A DNA stretch of 64,000 nucleotides. It comes from an uncultured Candidatus Binatia bacterium (GTDB taxonomy: Bacteria > Desulfobacterota > Binatia > Bin18). The notes beneath the pieces were generated by a model. The model saw only the letters and a list, made by a program, of their open reading frames with translations. It made no database searches and was not told the DNA's origin. Location: assembly GCA_958296235.1 (NCBI GenBank), contig OY282457.1, forward strand, positions 4,481,684-4,545,683, given 5' to 3'. The position numbers and the translations under genes were made by a program. This document shows, piece after piece, positions 43,521-52,565 of this stretch (the stretch's first letter is position 1; every line of letters starts with the position of its first letter).

Positions 43521-44699
43521 ATGGCAAAGACCTATCAGGAACTCATGACCGAGGCCCGAGACTCCGTACCGGAAGTCACGATTGACGATGTGCAAGCCCA
43601 AATGGAAAACGGCGCGCGGCCAACCCTGCTCGATGTCCGCGAGCGCGAAGAGTACCGGGAGGGCCACCTCGAAGGCTCGGTTCCGCTCCCGCGCGGATTT
43701 CTCGAAATGCGCATCGAAGAGGCCGTGCCGGATAAGAGCAGCCCTATCGTGGCGTATTGTGCCGGCGGCGTCCGCTCGCTCATTGCCGCTCGGACGCTCA
43801 AGGAAATGGGCTATGAAAATGTGACTTCCATGTCCGGCGGTTATACCGCCTGGAAAAATGCCGGCTATAAATGGGTGGCGGACCGCCAGTTTACCCCAGA
43901 GCAGATCACGCGCTATGCGCGTCATTTTACTCTGCCGGAAGTCGGGGAAGCCGGCCAGGCCAAGCTGCTTGACGCCAAAGTGCTCTGCGTTGGGGCGGGC
44001 GGTCTCGGGTCGCCGGTGGCCTTATATCTGGCCGCGGCTGGGGTCGGCACGATCGGGATTGCCGACCATGACACCGTTGATATGAGCAATCTCCAACGCC
44101 AGATCCTGCACACCAACGACCGGGTCGGTATGCCCAAGGTGGAATCGGCGCAGCTGACCCTGAACGCGCTCAACCCCGATGTGGACATCGTCCAGTTCAA
44201 AGAGCGCCTCTCTTCTGAAAACGTCATGCGCATTATCGACGGGTTCGATATCGTGGTGAATGGCTGTGACAACTTCCCGACCCGCTATCTCATTAACGAT
44301 GCCTGCATCATGGCCAGGAAGACGCTCGTCGATGGCTCGATCTTCCAGTTTGAAGGTCAGGTCACGGTTGTCGATCCGACCGAAGGCCCGTGCTATCGCT
44401 GCCTGTTTCCTGAGCCACCCCCTCCGGGGATGGCCCCGAGCTGTGCCGAAGCAGGGGTACTCGGTGTTTTGCCCGGACTCGTCGGCTGCATGCAGGCGCT
44501 CGAAGCGATCAAGATCATTCTCGGCGCGGGTAATCCGCTTGTCGGACGGATGATGCACTTTGATACGCTCAGCTCGGAAATTCGGGTGTTAAAACTGCGC
44601 AAAGACCCAGACTGTCTGGTGTGCAGCGAAAACCCGAAAATAACGGAGCTGATCGATTACGAAGAATTCTGTGGTCTGCGACCGGTCAACGCCGCCTAG
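43521..44699 (+). CDS. Rhodanese-MoeB fusion (E1-like adenylyltransferase)
   Basis: 392 residues from the ATG at 43521 (GGAGGCAG upstream). Residues about 15-120 are a rhodanese domain: LLDVREREEYREGHLEGSVPLP, and an active-site cysteine in IVAYCAGGVRS. Residues about 130-390 are MoeB/ThiF: YARHFTLPEVGEAGQAKLLDAKVLCVGAGGLGSPVALYL, DHDTVDMSNLQRQILH, NGCDNFPTRYLIND, PCYRCLFPEPPPPG, and CLVCSENP, with zinc cysteines. It should adenylate a ubiquitin-like sulfur carrier and hand it sulfur. The rhodanese is at the N-terminus, whereas MoeBR fusions usually carry it at the C-terminus. The MoaD-like carrier is the next gene. Confidence 0.93.
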   Translation: MAKTYQELMTEARDSVPEVTIDDVQAQMENGARPTLLDVREREEYREGHLEGSVPLPRGFLEMRIEEAVPDKSSPIVAYCAGGVRSLIAARTLKEMGYENVTSMSGGYTAWKNAGYKWVADRQFTPEQITRYARHFTLPEVGEAGQAKLLDAKVLCVGAGGLGSPVALYLAAAGVGTIGIADHDTVDMSNLQRQILHTNDRVGMPKVESAQLTLNALNPDVDIVQFKERLSSENVMRIIDGFDIVVNGCDNFPTRYLINDACIMARKTLVDGSIFQFEGQVTVVDPTEGPCYRCLFPEPPPPGMAPSCAEAGVLGVLPGLVGCMQALEAIKIILGAGNPLVGRMMHFDTLSSEIRVLKLRKDPDCLVCSENPKITELIDYEEFCGLRPVNAA

Positions 44700-44730
44700 C
44701 CCGCAGGGGTCTGTCTCAGCCCCACTGCCT

Positions 44731-44988
44731 ATGGCCGATTCCGTCACCATAAGCGTCAAGCTTTTTGCGGCGCTGAAAAAATACACTCCGCAGGGGAGTC
44801 GGGACAGGATCTCGCTCTCCCTGCCCGTTGGGGCAACTGTCCAGGATGCGGTCGATATGCTAGACATGCCACGCGAGCAGGCGGGTATGCTGGTTGTGGG
44901 TGATACCTATGTCGAAGTTGGGACGGTCCTTGAAGACGGACTGGAACTGAGCATCTTTCCACCGCTTGCGGGTGGGGTGTGCGGGTAG
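44731..44988 (+). CDS. MoaD/ThiS-family sulfur carrier with masked C-terminus
   Basis: 85 residues from the ATG at 44731. Beta-grasp: SVTISVKLFAALKKYTPQG, SLPVGATVQDAVDML, GMLVVGDTYVEVGTVLEDGLELSIFPPLAGG. The family normally ends at the diglycine; here three residues (VCG) follow before the stop, so activation would need removal of VCG, or the last glycine may be used in another way. The adjacent rhodanese-MoeB is the likely activating enzyme. Product could be molybdopterin, a tRNA thiouridine or a sulfur amino acid. Confidence 0.88.
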   Translation: MADSVTISVKLFAALKKYTPQGSRDRISLSLPVGATVQDAVDMLDMPREQAGMLVVGDTYVEVGTVLEDGLELSIFPPLAGGVCG

Positions 44989-45028
44989 CCACAGACAAGC
45001 AGTGCGCCATGCCAGGGGATGATAGTGG

Positions 45029-45053
45029 AAGGGGGCGCCGCGCCCCCTTTTTT
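45029..45053 (+). terminator. Rho-independent terminator after the moaD-like gene
   Basis: Stem AAGGGGGCG/CGCCCCCTT with loop CCG, then a run of T. It separates the moaD-like gene from transketolase. Confidence 0.9.
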
Positions 45054-45075
45054 AACTTGAGGGGAGGGACGAATC

Positions 45076-46917
45076 GTGAGGGTTGATCTCAACGCTCTGC
45101 AGGCGACCGCGGATACTTTGCGTATCCATTCACTGCGTACCACAGCCGCGGCCGGGTCGGGCCATCCGACGTCATGTCTGTCCGCGGCTGACATCATGGC
45201 GGCTGTGTTTTTTGCCGATATGCGTTTTGACCCTGCCAATCCGACCCATCCGGGCAATGATCGGTTTGTGCTGTCAAAAGGACACGCCGCTCCTGTCCTC
45301 TACGCGGCCCTGGCGGAAGCCGGAGCCCTGCCTGTGGAGCAGTTGCCTTCACTGCGCAAGTTCTCCAGTGATCTGGAAGGCCATCCCACGCCGCGCATCC
45401 CCTGGGTGGGGGCCGCAACCGGCTCGCTCGGACAGGGGCTCTCTGTCGGTGTCGGTATGGCGCTGAATGGCAAACGCTTGGATAAGCTTGACTACCGCGT
45501 GTATGTCCTGCTGGGCGACGGAGAAGTCGCCGAAGGCGGCGTCTGGGAAGCGGCGGCCATGGCCTCATACTATCAGCTCGACAACCTCATCGGCATTGTC
45601 GATGTCAATGGTCTGGGGCAGAGCGAACGGACCATGTACAATTTTGACGTGGAAACCTACCAGCGCCGTTTTGCCGCGTTTGGTTGGAACGCGCTGGTGG
45701 TTGACGGACATGATATCGGAGAGGTCATGGCCGCGCTTGACCAGGCCCACGCCACCAAAGACCGGCCAACCATGTTGGTTGCCAGGACCTTCAAGGGAAA
45801 AGGCGTCTCTTTTCTTGAAGATAAACCCGGCTGGCACGGAAAGCCGCTCAAGGGAGACGACCTGGACAAAGCCTTGGGTGAGTTGGAACTCGACCGGAGC
45901 ACGGCGGTGCCCGACGTGACACGGCCACAAACCAACGGGTTCTCCCCGGCAGGCGCCAGCGGACATGTCCCTGCCCCGGCCTATGAATCAGGGGAGAAGC
46001 GTGCGACCCGCGTGGCCTACGGAACCGCCCTGGCCAAGCTCGGAGCAGTCGACCCGCGGGTGGTTGCCCTTGACGGTGACACCAAGAATTCGACGTTTGC
46101 CGAAACCTTTCTCAAGGCTCACCCGGAGCGATATTTTGAGAGTTATATCGCTGAGCAAAACATGGTCGGGGCCGCGGTTGGGCTGGCGGCCTGTGGCAAG
46201 ATTCCGTTTGTCTCGACGTTTGCGGCCTTTCTCACCCGCGCGTTTGACCATATCCGTATGGCTGCGATCTCTGGCGTGCGCATCAAATATGTTGGCTCGC
46301 ATTGCGGGGTTTCGATTGGGGAAGACGGCCCGTCTCAGATGGGGTTGGAAGATGTAGCGATGATGCGGGCCATTCCCAACTCGGTCGTCCTTTACCCCAG
46401 CGATGCGGTGGCAACCGAACGTCTGGTGAGCGCCATGCCCGACCTGCCCGGTACGACTTATCTGCGCACGACCCGTCCGGCAACGCCAGTGCTCTATGCC
46501 AATACCGAGGAGTTTCCCATTGGCGGCAGCAAACTGCTCCGGTCCAGCGCTCACGATGTACTGACCGTCGTTGCTGCTGGGGTGACGCTGCACGAAGCGC
46601 TTATGGCCAGCGAGATGCTTAAAAGCGAGGGGATGGCTATCCGCCTGATTGACGCCTATTCGGTAAAACCGATTGATGACCAAGGCATACTGGCCGCGGC
46701 CCGACAAACGAATAATACCGTGCTCGTGGTTGAAGACCATTATTACGACGGCGGTTTGGGCGACGCTGTGCTGAACGCGGTTGCGGCCGATGCGGTCAAG
46801 GTCCACAAACTCGCTGTGAACGGCGTTCCGCGCTCCGGTACGTCGGCAGAATTGTTGGACGCCTTTGGCATCAGCGCCCGCCATATCGTCGCCCACGTCA
46901 AAAAGCTGGCCGCCTAA
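45076..46917 (+). CDS. tkt: Transketolase
   Basis: 613 residues from the GTG at 45076 (GGGGAGGGA upstream). Thiamin-diphosphate enzyme of the pentose-phosphate and Calvin-type pathways. N-terminal: LRTTAAAGSGHPTSCLSAADIMAAVFF, VLSKGHAAPVLYAAL, and ThDP motif LGDGEVAEGGVWEAAAMASYYQLDNLIGIVDVN. The second half has GEKRATRVAYGTALAKLGA, ESYIAEQNMVGAAVGLAACG, GVRIKYVGSHCGVSIGEDGPSQMGLEDVAMMRAIP, and VLVVEDHYYDGGLGDAV. Its need for thiamin diphosphate ties it to the riboswitch-controlled thiC. Confidence 0.96.
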   Translation: MRVDLNALQATADTLRIHSLRTTAAAGSGHPTSCLSAADIMAAVFFADMRFDPANPTHPGNDRFVLSKGHAAPVLYAALAEAGALPVEQLPSLRKFSSDLEGHPTPRIPWVGAATGSLGQGLSVGVGMALNGKRLDKLDYRVYVLLGDGEVAEGGVWEAAAMASYYQLDNLIGIVDVNGLGQSERTMYNFDVETYQRRFAAFGWNALVVDGHDIGEVMAALDQAHATKDRPTMLVARTFKGKGVSFLEDKPGWHGKPLKGDDLDKALGELELDRSTAVPDVTRPQTNGFSPAGASGHVPAPAYESGEKRATRVAYGTALAKLGAVDPRVVALDGDTKNSTFAETFLKAHPERYFESYIAEQNMVGAAVGLAACGKIPFVSTFAAFLTRAFDHIRMAAISGVRIKYVGSHCGVSIGEDGPSQMGLEDVAMMRAIPNSVVLYPSDAVATERLVSAMPDLPGTTYLRTTRPATPVLYANTEEFPIGGSKLLRSSAHDVLTVVAAGVTLHEALMASEMLKSEGMAIRLIDAYSVKPIDDQGILAAARQTNNTVLVVEDHYYDGGLGDAVLNAVAADAVKVHKLAVNGVPRSGTSAELLDAFGISARHIVAHVKKLAA

Positions 46918-46939
46918 TCAACCACCCTCTTATTTTATT

Positions 46940-46977
46940 CCCTCTCCCCTTGGGGGAGAGGGCTAGGGTGAGGGGGA
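46940..46977. repeat. REP-like palindromic repeat, copy 1
   Basis: CCCTCTCCCC/GGGGAGAGGG stem followed by CTAGGGTGAGGGGG. The same motif, inverted, occurs at 56664-56700. Between tkt and trmB 3' ends. Confidence 0.8.
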
Positions 46978-47042
46978 AAGTGCAGACTGAGACACCCCCC
47001 AGGCAACCGCTGCCTATAACCGCCCGCGTCAGACCGGACAGC

Positions 47043-47639
47043 TTACCCTTTCTTGCAGAAACCGGCGTAGTGGACAGGCTTGCCTGCGTCCATAAACTGA
47101 CGTTCAAAGTCGGTCAGGATCAACTTGCCGTTCCGATTCCGCTGGTTCCGTTGCCAGGGGAATTGAGTCAGCTCAGCGACCGCTTCCAACTGTCTGACTA
47201 TTTCGACGAAATACGTATGGACATCGGTGGCAATCAATATCTTTCCGCCCGGAACGAGCGCGCGGGTGAGGGCTACGCAAAAGTCACCCCGAAACAGACG
47301 CCGGCGGTGATGCCGTCGCTTCCACCACGGGTCCGGGAAGTAGAGATGAAAAGTTGTCACGGATTCGGGCCGAATCAGGGTGTTGAGCACACAACCGATA
47401 TCGGCGGCAATGGCGAGCGCGTTGCCCGGCTGTTCGCGCTCAATCAACTGTTTGATCCGATACACCCGCCGTCTGGAGAACTCGACCCCAAAGAAATTAT
47501 GCTCTGGAGCGCTTTGAGCAGCGGCCAGCAGAAAAGAACCTTTCCCAGGGCCGATTTCGACTTCAACGGGATTGGCGTTGCCGAATATATCCTCCCAGGC
47601 TGGTGGAGCGAGGCTGGGGAAGATAGGCTCGGCGCTCAT
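47043..47639 (-). CDS. trmB: tRNA (guanine-N7-)-methyltransferase TrmB
   Basis: 198 residues from the ATG at 47639. SAM-binding motif VEVEIGPGKGSFLLAAA, GVEFSRRRVYRIKQLIER, and the TrmB signature FHLYFPDPWWKRRHHRRRLFRGDF. TDVHTYF and GKPVHYAGF near the C-terminus are family features. It makes m7G46 in tRNA. Possibly co-transcribed with the SDR upstream (86 bases). Converges on tkt. Confidence 0.95.
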   Translation of the reverse strand: MSAEPIFPSLAPPAWEDIFGNANPVEVEIGPGKGSFLLAAAQSAPEHNFFGVEFSRRRVYRIKQLIEREQPGNALAIAADIGCVLNTLIRPESVTTFHLYFPDPWWKRRHHRRRLFRGDFCVALTRALVPGGKILIATDVHTYFVEIVRQLEAVAELTQFPWQRNQRNRNGKLILTDFERQFMDAGKPVHYAGFCKKG

Positions 47640-47724
47640 CGTGGAGGGAGTGTAGCCGGCTGTCTGGGATTGTGCCACTCCATACCGAGCGCCCACGGTC
47701 TGATAGGGTGGGGGGACCGCTGCT

Positions 47725-48456
47725 CTACAGCAGCCCCCGTCCCCCGTCCACTGAAAACACTGCGCCCGTACTGAAATCGGACTCCGCCACAAAGACCACG
47801 AGTTGGGCGACCTCTTCGGGGGTTCCGGCACGTTTGACCAGGGTCTTCTCTATTTCGCGCTGCTGGACTTCCTGGGGCGTATTGTTCTGGAACAGGACTG
47901 GCCCTGGGATGATAGCGTTGACCATGACTTCGGGAGCGAGCTCCATTGCCAATCCCTGACTGAAGGCCAGCACGCAGGCTTTTGAGACAGAGTAGGGCAC
48001 GTAGTCGGCCCACGGGCGCTGCCCGGCGACATCGGCCATGTTGATAATATGACCCCAGCCCCACTCCTTCATGCGCAGGCCGATTTTATGCGCGCAATAG
48101 AAGACGCCGTCCAGGTTCACGTCCATAATCTGTTCCCAGTCATCGAACGTGACCGTATCAATCGGGGTGCGGTAAAAGACGGCAGCATTGTTGACTAACA
48201 CATCGATGCGCCCGAAATGCCCAAGCGCCTGCTTGATCATCCTGTCAACATCCGCTTCACGGCTGATGTCCGCCTGAAGGGCAAGTGCCTGATGACCGGC
48301 GCTCTGGAGTGCTCGAACGGTTTTTTCCGCTTCAGTCTGAGAAGTATAGTAGTGGACAACGAGTTTGCAGCCCCGTTGGGCAAGCGCACAGACGATGGCT
48401 TGCCCGACACGCTTTGCGCCACCGGTGACGAGGGCGACTTTGCCGCTGAGGTCCAT
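47725..48456 (-). CDS. Short-chain dehydrogenase/reductase
   Basis: 243 residues. GKVALVTGGAKRVGQAIVCALAQRG (dinucleotide site), NNAAVFYRTP, and the catalytic region with YVPYSVSKACVLAFSQGLAMEL. The usual catalytic Ser position reads MADVAGQRP, with no clear Ser, so activity is less certain. The GGAKRVG motif resembles pteridine-reductase-like or FabG-like SDRs. The neighbouring gene upstream is another SDR, 15 bases away; sequences are too different for a recent copy. Confidence 0.9.
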   Translation of the reverse strand: MDLSGKVALVTGGAKRVGQAIVCALAQRGCKLVVHYYTSQTEAEKTVRALQSAGHQALALQADISREADVDRMIKQALGHFGRIDVLVNNAAVFYRTPIDTVTFDDWEQIMDVNLDGVFYCAHKIGLRMKEWGWGHIINMADVAGQRPWADYVPYSVSKACVLAFSQGLAMELAPEVMVNAIIPGPVLFQNNTPQEVQQREIEKTLVKRAGTPEEVAQLVVFVAESDFSTGAVFSVDGGRGLL

Positions 48457-48471
48457 AGGCGAATGACGGGT

Positions 48472-49224
48472 CTACGTAAACGGCTCAAACTGTGACTGAA
48501 GAATCACTTCAGCCGGACAGGCGCGCGGCGAAGAGATGGCGATATTGCAGGCTGCTTCCGCTACGTCGTTCGGACTGAGAAGCTTGTCACGATTCAGCCG
48601 CTTGTTGTACGGAATGAGAGCGGTGTCAACCGAGCCCGGACAGAGCAATGAGACCTTGATGCCGTACCGCCGCACCTCCTCAAATAACGCGTGCGTAAAC
48701 CCACGCAGGCCAAACTTGCTGGCTGCATAGGCGGCCTCGCCCGCCCGCCCGCTCAAACTGGCCGTTGACCCCAGCATAATGATGGCGCCGTGTCGGCGTT
48801 CGATCATGGCCGGGAGGACATGCTTGGTGAGAGACATGGCTGCGAATAGATTCACCCGTAAGACGGATTCCCAGTCGGCGAGGCGCGATTTCACGATGGG
48901 CGTACGCGGCGGCCCGCCACCGGCATTATTGACCAGGATGTCAATGCGTTTGTAGCGCGCGAGCGTTTTCTCCACGAGCGTCGTGACCTGCTCATCCTGC
49001 TGTAAGTCCGTCGGAACCGCGAACGCCTCGCCGCCAGTGTCCTGAATACTGCGCGCCGTTGCCTGGAGTTCCTGTTCGGTCCGGGCGGCCAGCGTCGTCT
49101 TCGCTCCGGCCTGAGCGAGCCTGAGGGCGATAGCTCTGCCGATGCCGCGGCCTGCGCCGGTAATCAGGGCAACCTGTTCTGACAGAGGGGCCTGTTCCAG
49201 TAGAGGAGAGGGGTGAGACGCCAT
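48472..49224 (-). CDS. Short-chain dehydrogenase/reductase
   Basis: 250 residues from the ATG at 49224. Classical motifs: ALITGAGRGIGRAIALRLAQAG, NNAGGGPPRTP, IIMLGSTASLSGRAGEAAYAASKFGLRGF (Ser, Tyr and Lys of the active site), LLCPGSVDTALI. Substrate unknown; probably a 3-oxoacyl-like carbonyl. First gene of an SDR pair; diverges from enoyl-CoA hydratase. Confidence 0.93.
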   Translation of the reverse strand: MASHPSPLLEQAPLSEQVALITGAGRGIGRAIALRLAQAGAKTTLAARTEQELQATARSIQDTGGEAFAVPTDLQQDEQVTTLVEKTLARYKRIDILVNNAGGGPPRTPIVKSRLADWESVLRVNLFAAMSLTKHVLPAMIERRHGAIIMLGSTASLSGRAGEAAYAASKFGLRGFTHALFEEVRRYGIKVSLLCPGSVDTALIPYNKRLNRDKLLSPNDVAEAACNIAISSPRACPAEVILQSQFEPFT

Positions 49225-49228
49225 TTTG

Positions 49229-49257
49229 TTGCTTTTACCATGACGGAACGGTAGTAT
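49229..49257 (+). promoter_or_regulatory. Probable promoter of the enoyl-CoA hydratase gene
   Basis: TTGCTT (49229-49234), 17 bases, TAGTAT (49252-49257). Confidence 0.5.
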
Positions 49258-49326
49258 CCAATCCGCTTTTGGCCACGCCAAACACCGCTGGTCAGGTGAA
49301 GAAAGACACGCAACGAGGGAGGAGCT

Positions 49327-50103
49327 ATGGCGTACGAATATGCACAATATGAAAAGGACGGCCATGTTGCCACTATCACCATGAATCGCCCGGAGCGGCT
49401 GAATGCCGTCCACCCACCAGCTGCCGAGGAGTTGTCGGCAATCTGGGATGACGCGCTCGCCGATGACAATACCTGGGTGATTGTCCTGACCGGCGCTGGG
49501 GACAAGGCGTTTTCGGCCGGGAATGACCTCAAATACACCGCAGAGCACGGCTTCCCGAAAAAGCGAGCCAAGGGCGGCTTTGGGGGCTTAACCGACCGCA
49601 CCGATATTTGGAAACCAACGATTGCCGCGGTGAACGGTTTTGCCCTGGGTGGCGGGTTTGAGATGGCGCTGGCGTGCGACATCATCGTGGCCGCTGACCA
49701 TGCGCGGCTCGGGTTGCCCGAACCACGCGTCGGCCTGGCTGCCGCCGCCGGGGGCGTCCACCGCTTGCCGCGTCAAATGCCGCTCAAGATCGCGCTTGGC
49801 TATATGCTGACCGGCAAGCATATGACGGCCCAGGAAGCGCATCGCTGGGGCGTTGTGAATGAAGTCGTCCCCCTAGCCGACCTCAAGGCGACGGTGAAGC
49901 GCTGGACGGACGAAATCCAGGAATGCGCCCCCCTGTCGGTCCGGGCGACCAAACAGTGCGCCATGATGGGGGCGGGGCTGACCTTGGACGAAGCCTTTGC
50001 CCAGTCCTACCCGGCGCTCAAGCAGATGATGAACTCCGAAGACGTGGTCGAAGGGCCCCGAGCGTTTGCTGAGAAGCGCAAACCGGACTGGAAGGGGAGG
50101 TAG
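49327..50103 (+). CDS. Enoyl-CoA hydratase/isomerase family protein
   Basis: 258 residues, crotonase fold. TITMNRPERLNAVHPP, VIVLTGAGDKAFSAGNDLKYTAEHGF (oxyanion loop), IAAVNGFALGGGFEMALACDIIVAADHARLGLPEPRVGLAAAAGG and GYMLTGKHMTAQEAHRWGVVNEVVPL. It hydrates or isomerises an enoyl-CoA; the chain length is unknown. GGGAGGAGCT precedes the ATG. A thioesterase gene follows 35 bases later, so both may act in CoA-ester breakdown with the acyl-CoA dehydrogenase at 13.8 kb. Confidence 0.94.
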   Translation: MAYEYAQYEKDGHVATITMNRPERLNAVHPPAAEELSAIWDDALADDNTWVIVLTGAGDKAFSAGNDLKYTAEHGFPKKRAKGGFGGLTDRTDIWKPTIAAVNGFALGGGFEMALACDIIVAADHARLGLPEPRVGLAAAAGGVHRLPRQMPLKIALGYMLTGKHMTAQEAHRWGVVNEVVPLADLKATVKRWTDEIQECAPLSVRATKQCAMMGAGLTLDEAFAQSYPALKQMMNSEDVVEGPRAFAEKRKPDWKGR

Positions 50104-50137
50104 GAAGTAGAGATTGGGGGTTGGAGGAGAGGGGTTC

Positions 50138-50590
50138 ATGTCAAAGAGAGAAGAATTTTCTTCCCTGACCCCCAGTTCCCCATCCCTCCCTTCTCACACC
50201 CATACTCTGCGTGTCCGCTACGCTGAGACCGACCAGGCGGGAATGGCGCATCATGCCGCTTATCTGCCTTGGTTTGAAGAGGGGCGGGTGGCGCTCCTGC
50301 GCGCGCTGGGCAAGCCGTACCGTGAGCTTGAAGCGGAGGGGTTTCACTTTCCCGTTCGGGAGGTCCAGTGTCGCTACCGGGCCGTCGCCCTGTTCGATGA
50401 CGTCCTCAAGATGACGACAACGATTGAGGCGGTCGGTGGGGCGAGTATTCGATTCGGGTATCGGGTTGTTCGCTCGGCTGATGACATATTGATCGCGCAA
50501 GGGACGACGCAGCACGCCTGTGTTGATGATGCCGGCAAAGTGAAACGGCTGCCCCGTGAGTTGCGAGCGGTATTAGGTCGGCGGACTTGA
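50138..50590 (+). CDS. Acyl-CoA thioesterase (4HBT hot-dog fold)
   Basis: 150 residues. After a Ser/Pro-rich N-terminus, the hot-dog fold begins with LRVRYAETDQAGMAHHAAYLPWFEEGRVALLRALGKPYRELEAEGFHFPV; D in ETDQAG is the usual catalytic residue. REVQCRYRAVALFDDVLKMTTTIEAV and RFGYRVVRSADDILIAQGTTQHACVD complete it. It belongs to the YbgC/4-hydroxybenzoyl-CoA group. GGAGGAGAGG lies upstream. Confidence 0.93.
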   Translation: MSKREEFSSLTPSSPSLPSHTHTLRVRYAETDQAGMAHHAAYLPWFEEGRVALLRALGKPYRELEAEGFHFPVREVQCRYRAVALFDDVLKMTTTIEAVGGASIRFGYRVVRSADDILIAQGTTQHACVDDAGKVKRLPRELRAVLGRRT

Positions 50591-50623
50591 GCGTTGATTG
50601 GACCGGCTGTTGGAGCCCTGCCG

Positions 50624-51175
50624 CTACACCGCGTCCTGCCGCTCCCGTAGTTGTTTCAAGTACTTTGCGCGGGCCTGTTTCAGGAAGTCGTGCGTCTCCG
50701 GCCAGCGATAATCTTCGTAGGTGTACACAAAGGGATGGTAGGCCGCGTGGTGATAGAGGAGGGTCACCTCGGCATAAATACCCCGCGAGAGGTAGAGCCG
50801 ATGGGCCTGGTCTTTGGTTGAGGCCAGGACAAGTTTTGTCGCATCAATATAGCCGGGGTCGAGATTCACGCGGCGCGGCGAAGCCGGACCCGGTGGCGCG
50901 GCAAAGGCGTATTCCAGCTCGTTGGCTTCGAGCTTCAGCCGGATCAGGTCTTCAGGCGCGACGAGTTGCTCAAATGTCACAAAGCGCCGCAGCAGGGGGC
51001 TGCCCATCTCCGCTCGATAATAGTCTGTGGTCTCCCAGGCAAAAACCGCGCTTTCCAAATCAATCCGACCATAGGCCGCTTCCAGCCGCGCAGCCGTCTG
51101 AGCGAAGAGCGCCGTATCCGCGGCAAGCAGCCCCATCAATAATTTCACGGGCTGGGGAAGGCTCGGCGTGCCCAT
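50624..51175 (-). CDS. DUF4416 family protein
   Basis: 183 residues. It matches DUF4416: KLLMGLLAADTALFAQTAARLEAAYG, FAWETTDYYRAEMGSPLLRRFVTFE, NLDPGYIDATKLVLASTKDQAHRLYL, GIYAEVTLLYHHAAYHPFVYTYEDYRWPE. This family is known mainly from deltaproteobacteria-like genomes, and its function is unknown. It starts 12 bases after the coaBC stop, so is likely the second gene of that operon. Confidence 0.92.
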   Translation of the reverse strand: MGTPSLPQPVKLLMGLLAADTALFAQTAARLEAAYGRIDLESAVFAWETTDYYRAEMGSPLLRRFVTFEQLVAPEDLIRLKLEANELEYAFAAPPGPASPRRVNLDPGYIDATKLVLASTKDQAHRLYLSRGIYAEVTLLYHHAAYHPFVYTYEDYRWPETHDFLKQARAKYLKQLRERQDAV

Positions 51176-51187
51176 ATGCGGAGGGAA

Positions 51188-52387
51188 CTACGGAGATTTT
51201 TTCAGAGCGAGCAGTCGATCGTAGACCGCATGGGCGACCGCATCCTTGGACATCAGGGGGAGTGGTTCTTGCTGGCCGGTTCGGTCCAACAGGGTCACGA
51301 TGTTGGTATCGCCGGCAAAGCCGGCCCCTTCTTGCGTCACATCGTTGGCCACGATCATATCGAGGTTTTTCGAGCGTAGCTTGCGCTCGGCGTTCTGGAT
51401 GACGTCTTCCGTTTCCGTGGCAAAGCCGACCAGCAGCCGGTTCCCTTTGTCCTGGCCGAGTCCGGCCAGAATATCTGGATTGCGGTCAAGCGCGATCGAA
51501 AAGTCGCCGTCCTTTTTTTTGATCTTCTGAGTCGCAATTTGGGCCGGCCGATAGTCGGCAATGGCCGCGGCTGAGACAACTATGGTGGCCCGCGGATAGT
51601 GGGTGAGGACGGCCTGCTGCATTTCGAGTGCGGTGCGCACCGCACACAGCCGCACCCCGAGCGGCGCGGCCAGTGCGGTCGGCCCACTGACTAAGGTGAC
51701 CTCCGCCCCGCGCTGGTGGGCAATGCGAGCCAGGGCAAAGCCCATTTTCCCGGTCGAGCGATTGGTGATAAAGCGAACCGGATCAATGGGCTCACAGTTG
51801 GGACCCGCGGTCACGATGACCTGCTCGCCCCGCATATCTTTTTTTGTCAGTGTGGCTTCCACACACTCGACGATCTGTTCAGGCTCGGCCAGACGGCCTT
51901 TGCCTTCGTAGCCACAGGCCAGCTCTCCCTCCGCCGGCTCGATGATGTGGTGGCCAAAACGCTGTAAGGTCTTGAGGTTTTCTTGGGTTGCCGGGTGGGC
52001 ATACATATGAACATTCATGGCCGGCGCAATGACGACCGGCGCCCGCGTGACTAAGAGCAGGGTTGAGAGCAGATCGTCGGCGAGTCCGTGCGCCAGCTTG
52101 GCCAGAATATTGGCGGTTGCCGGCGCAACAAGAATAAGGTCGGCGCTATCCGCCAGTCGGATATGGCCGATTTCGGATTCTTGAGTCAGGTCAAACGTGT
52201 CCGTGGAAACCGGATTGCCGGACAGCGATTGCAGGGTGAGCGGCGTCATGAACTCCTGGGCGTTTTTGGTCATCACAACACGAACTGTGGCTCCTGCCGT
52301 GACCAGGAGGCGGACGACCTCTGCCGCCTTATAGGCGGCAATACCGCCGCTGACTCCAAGAAGGATGTTTTTGTTTTGTATGACCAT
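51188..52387 (-). CDS. coaBC: Bifunctional CoaBC (PPC synthetase/decarboxylase)
   Basis: 399 residues from the ATG at 52387. The N-terminal CoaC flavoprotein half has ILLGVSGGIAAYKAAEVVRLL, PLTLQSLSGNPVSTDTF, HIRLADSADLILVAPATANILAKLAHGLADDLLSTLLL, and APAMNVHMYAHPATQENL. The C-terminal CoaB half has VIVTAGPNCEPIDPVRFITNRSTGKMGFALARIA and AAIADYRPAQIATQKIKK. It makes phosphopantetheine in coenzyme A synthesis. In CoaB many proteins have NGTEPIDPV-like signature; GPNCEPIDPV here is a small variation. Confidence 0.95.
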   Translation of the reverse strand: MVIQNKNILLGVSGGIAAYKAAEVVRLLVTAGATVRVVMTKNAQEFMTPLTLQSLSGNPVSTDTFDLTQESEIGHIRLADSADLILVAPATANILAKLAHGLADDLLSTLLLVTRAPVVIAPAMNVHMYAHPATQENLKTLQRFGHHIIEPAEGELACGYEGKGRLAEPEQIVECVEATLTKKDMRGEQVIVTAGPNCEPIDPVRFITNRSTGKMGFALARIAHQRGAEVTLVSGPTALAAPLGVRLCAVRTALEMQQAVLTHYPRATIVVSAAAIADYRPAQIATQKIKKKDGDFSIALDRNPDILAGLGQDKGNRLLVGFATETEDVIQNAERKLRSKNLDMIVANDVTQEGAGFAGDTNIVTLLDRTGQQEPLPLMSKDAVAHAVYDRLLALKKSP

Positions 52388-52537
52388 GCTGATAGCGGAG
52401 CCCGAGGCCCCCTCCACTTTTTTAACCGTATTTTGCATCATACGAGGGAAAAGAGGCGGGAGGCAAGGTCTTGCGGCAGGACCACAGGTCCTCGTGCCGT
52501 TGGACATTTCACCTGAATTACAGGATATTTGCACTCC

Positions 52538-52565
52538 TTGACGTTTTCCCCCCCTTTGGCATTAT
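52538..52565 (+). promoter_or_regulatory. Promoter of the polyprenyl synthase group
   Basis: TTGACG (52538-52543), 16 bases, CATTAT (52560-52565). The GTG start codon is about 50 bases further on. Confidence 0.55.
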
